A stretch of DNA of 15,554 nucleotides, taken from Ramicandelaber brevisporus (taxonomy: Eukaryota; Kickxellomycota; Ramicandelaberales; Ramicandelaberaceae). The notes below the pieces were generated by a model, which saw only the letters and a list, made by a program, of their open reading frames with translations, was not told where the DNA came from and did not search any database. The stretch spans positions 1,098 through 16,651 of the forward strand of contig MU603007.1 in assembly GCA_025201865.1 (NCBI GenBank), read 5' to 3'. Within the stretch, counting starts at the first letter, position 1, and the number at the start of each line of letters is the position of its first letter. Positions 14,099 to 15,554 of this stretch are shown here, piece after piece. The position numbers and the translations under genes were made by a program.

Positions 14099-15554
14099 TT
14101 ATTGACCTTGTGGGTTAAAAATTAGTCTGCCTTTAACTCTGCCACGACTGATCGGTCCAATATCACCAGTTTTTGGGTACTTGTCTCGAATGACACTCCG
14201 GAGTACATGATTAGCATAGATTGTACATAAATTGAGGTGTGGCAAAGCAGCAATCAATTCAAGTATGAGCTCAGCTGACCAATTGCTAATAGTGCTTAGA
14301 TTGGTGATGGTCAATCTGGTAATACCCACTGTCGCATCTTCTTTAGCAGTCTGTCTATGTTTATTGAAGATACTCATGATCAATTCTAGTTCAGTCAAGA
14401 TACAATTCCAGAAAGTCATCTCCTGCAAGTTGGGCAGAGCAAACAGCACCTCAAAAAGTCGAGGTATCAACATAGTATCATGGATTGAAACACAAGTCAA
14501 CTTGGATGAGCAGATATCAACGAAACAAGCGGCTTGTAACCAGTCGGAGTCAATCTGCATTGAGGGTCCGCCATATATAATGAGTTTTGTAAGATGCGGA
14601 AGTCGGCCAGTTACGCGCTCCAGCATGAACACACCATCAGTACCATCGGTGTTGTAGCGGATCCCAGTAGCAAGATTTGTCAACTGTGGGTTGAGCTCGA
14701 TCAATTTATCCAAAACGCTGAGAGTTAACCCAGTGTATTTGAAACTGAGATCCTTTAACTCTGGCCATTCTTGAGCAAGCAATGTTTGGACTGCTGATTC
14801 TGCACCTTCTTCAGTTCGATGATTGCATTTCATTTCAGTCATATCCATCGATCTCATCACCGGAAACTTGGCTGGTGTAAAATCAGAGTAATCGAACAAG
14901 GGCGGTGATGCACAACAGACACCAATGCTGAGCATGTCAAGTTGATCAAACACCAGCGGATCATCACAGGTTCCACTTGGACTGAAATATTGCCGATTGT
15001 GGAGAGCCATGCACCTATCTGCATTAACAACTATGTCGAATTCTGGGATACGAGTGAGACGTGGTCTGAGAATATCCATCTGGGCAGGAGTTGGAGCATA
15101 TGCGCGGCTAGATCCACACATGTCGATTTTCAAGCTGATTGCCGGACGAAACGATGATAGCGTCTGTACAAGTGTACCCAAATCGGCCCATAACATCTCT
15201 GCTTCCTCCATTACCTCATGACTAAGGTTACTAAACAAAACCAACTCTCGCAAACTCTGTTTACTCGGATCACATTGGCGAATCACTAACGTTTTGGCCA
15301 ATCTCTCCAAATGAATTGACAGTATGTACGTGTTCATATTAATATCTAACGACCGCAGCCCGTGCAAACCAGCAATAGCATCCATAAATGACTGTTTGTC
15401 ACCATCTTTCATCTCAGAAATAATGTCAAACGCCAATGATGTGGTGTTTGGGAACAACTGTGCCCAGTTATGCAGGTCGAACTCTGAGTTGAGTTTGTTG
15501 AATAGGTCAATTGAACGAACAAGATGTCCATAGCGAGCGTAAGCACTGCTGCGG
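14099..15554 (-). CDS. Leucine-rich-repeat protein, F-box/LRR type (5' partial)
   Basis: The frame stays open to the window edge: from 15553 downward it reads RSSAYARYGHLVRSIDLF and on, and the first possible start inside is only TTG at 15457, so the N-terminus lies beyond the window. 484 residues are visible. They are built of irregular leucine-rich repeats, e.g. LRSLDINMN, WPELKDLSFKYTG, LPHLTKLIIYGG, LPNLQEMTFWNC and ITRLTITNLS, at spacings of about 25-35 residues. Such proteins in early-diverging fungi are often F-box/LRR receptors, but any F-box would be in the missing part. It is a different protein from the F-box-like gene at 9093-10652, without clear sequence identity beyond the repeat pattern. 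Function unknown. Confidence 0.85.
   Translation of the reverse strand, partial: RSSAYARYGHLVRSIDLFNKLNSEFDLHNWAQLFPNTTSLAFDIISEMKDGDKQSFMDAIAGLHGLRSLDINMNTYILSIHLERLAKTLVIRQCDPSKQSLRELVLFSNLSHEVMEEAEMLWADLGTLVQTLSSFRPAISLKIDMCGSSRAYAPTPAQMDILRPRLTRIPEFDIVVNADRCMALHNRQYFSPSGTCDDPLVFDQLDMLSIGVCCASPPLFDYSDFTPAKFPVMRSMDMTEMKCNHRTEEGAESAVQTLLAQEWPELKDLSFKYTGLTLSVLDKLIELNPQLTNLATGIRYNTDGTDGVFMLERVTGRLPHLTKLIIYGGPSMQIDSDWLQAACFVDICSSKLTCVSIHDTMLIPRLFEVLFALPNLQEMTFWNCILTELELIMSIFNKHRQTAKEDATVGITRLTITNLSTISNWSAELILELIAALPHLNLCTIYANHVLRSVIRDKYPKTGDIGPISRGRVKGRLIFNPQGQ

Noticed and set aside
1-15554. Transposons, CRISPR arrays, rRNA or viral remnants
   Set aside because: I looked for terminal repeats, transposase or reverse-transcriptase motifs and regular repeat-spacer arrays and saw none; the gene content is that of an ordinary fungal chromosome.

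Overview
The window reads as nuclear DNA from a fungus, probably an early-diverging, intron-poor lineage. The fungal signs are a Ura6-type UMP kinase with a membrane-anchoring N-terminus, an Erg19-type mevalonate diphosphate decarboxylase, a secreted copper-only superoxide dismutase and OrsD-like zinc fingers. Eukaryotic signs are a Sad1/USP39 splicing factor, F-box/LRR-type proteins, a mitochondrial presequence, a peroxisomal SKL tail and AATAAA signals. All ten genes read as single open frames. I cannot place the organism more precisely; a Kickxellomycotina-like lineage is only a guess from intron poverty.

Layout. 1-666 (+) is the C-terminal nucleotide-binding domain of an ABCC-type transporter, cut by the window edge and near 70% GC, far above its neighbours. 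873-2903 (-) is a 676-residue zinc-finger protein built from two copies of a four-finger unit behind an acidic tail rich in sumoylation-type motifs. 3377-4462 (+) is a NUDT19-like Nudix hydrolase with a mitochondrial presequence and C-terminal SKL. 4577-5575 (-) is a membrane-anchored UMP/CMP kinase. 6383-7369 (+) is a Pro/His/Cys-rich protein whose C-terminal half may be a divergent alpha-crystallin (HSP20) fold. 7427-9055 (+) is the Sad1/USP39 ortholog, starting only 57 bases after the previous gene. 9093-10652 (-) is an F-box-like protein. 11088-12302 (-) is mevalonate diphosphate decarboxylase. 13223-13771 (+) is a secreted copper-only SOD-like protein. 14099-15554 (-) is an LRR-like protein cut by the window edge.

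These genes do not form a visible pathway or operon: sterol/isoprenoid synthesis, pyrimidine nucleotide synthesis, CoA or nucleotide-derivative hydrolysis, splicing and extracellular redox are mixed, as is usual for fungal chromosomes. I found no tRNA, rRNA, CRISPR or transposon.

The strongest leads are: (a) an in-frame hydrophobic, transmembrane-like segment directly behind the TGA stop of the SOD gene, suggesting readthrough or recent loss of a membrane anchor; (b) the dual targeting signals of the Nudix protein and a protein-like alternative frame over its C-terminus; (c) the duplicated zinc-finger unit with an array of sumoylation motifs; (d) the possible HSP20-fold protein with metal-binding His/Cys clusters. 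None of these amounts to a demonstrated new system.
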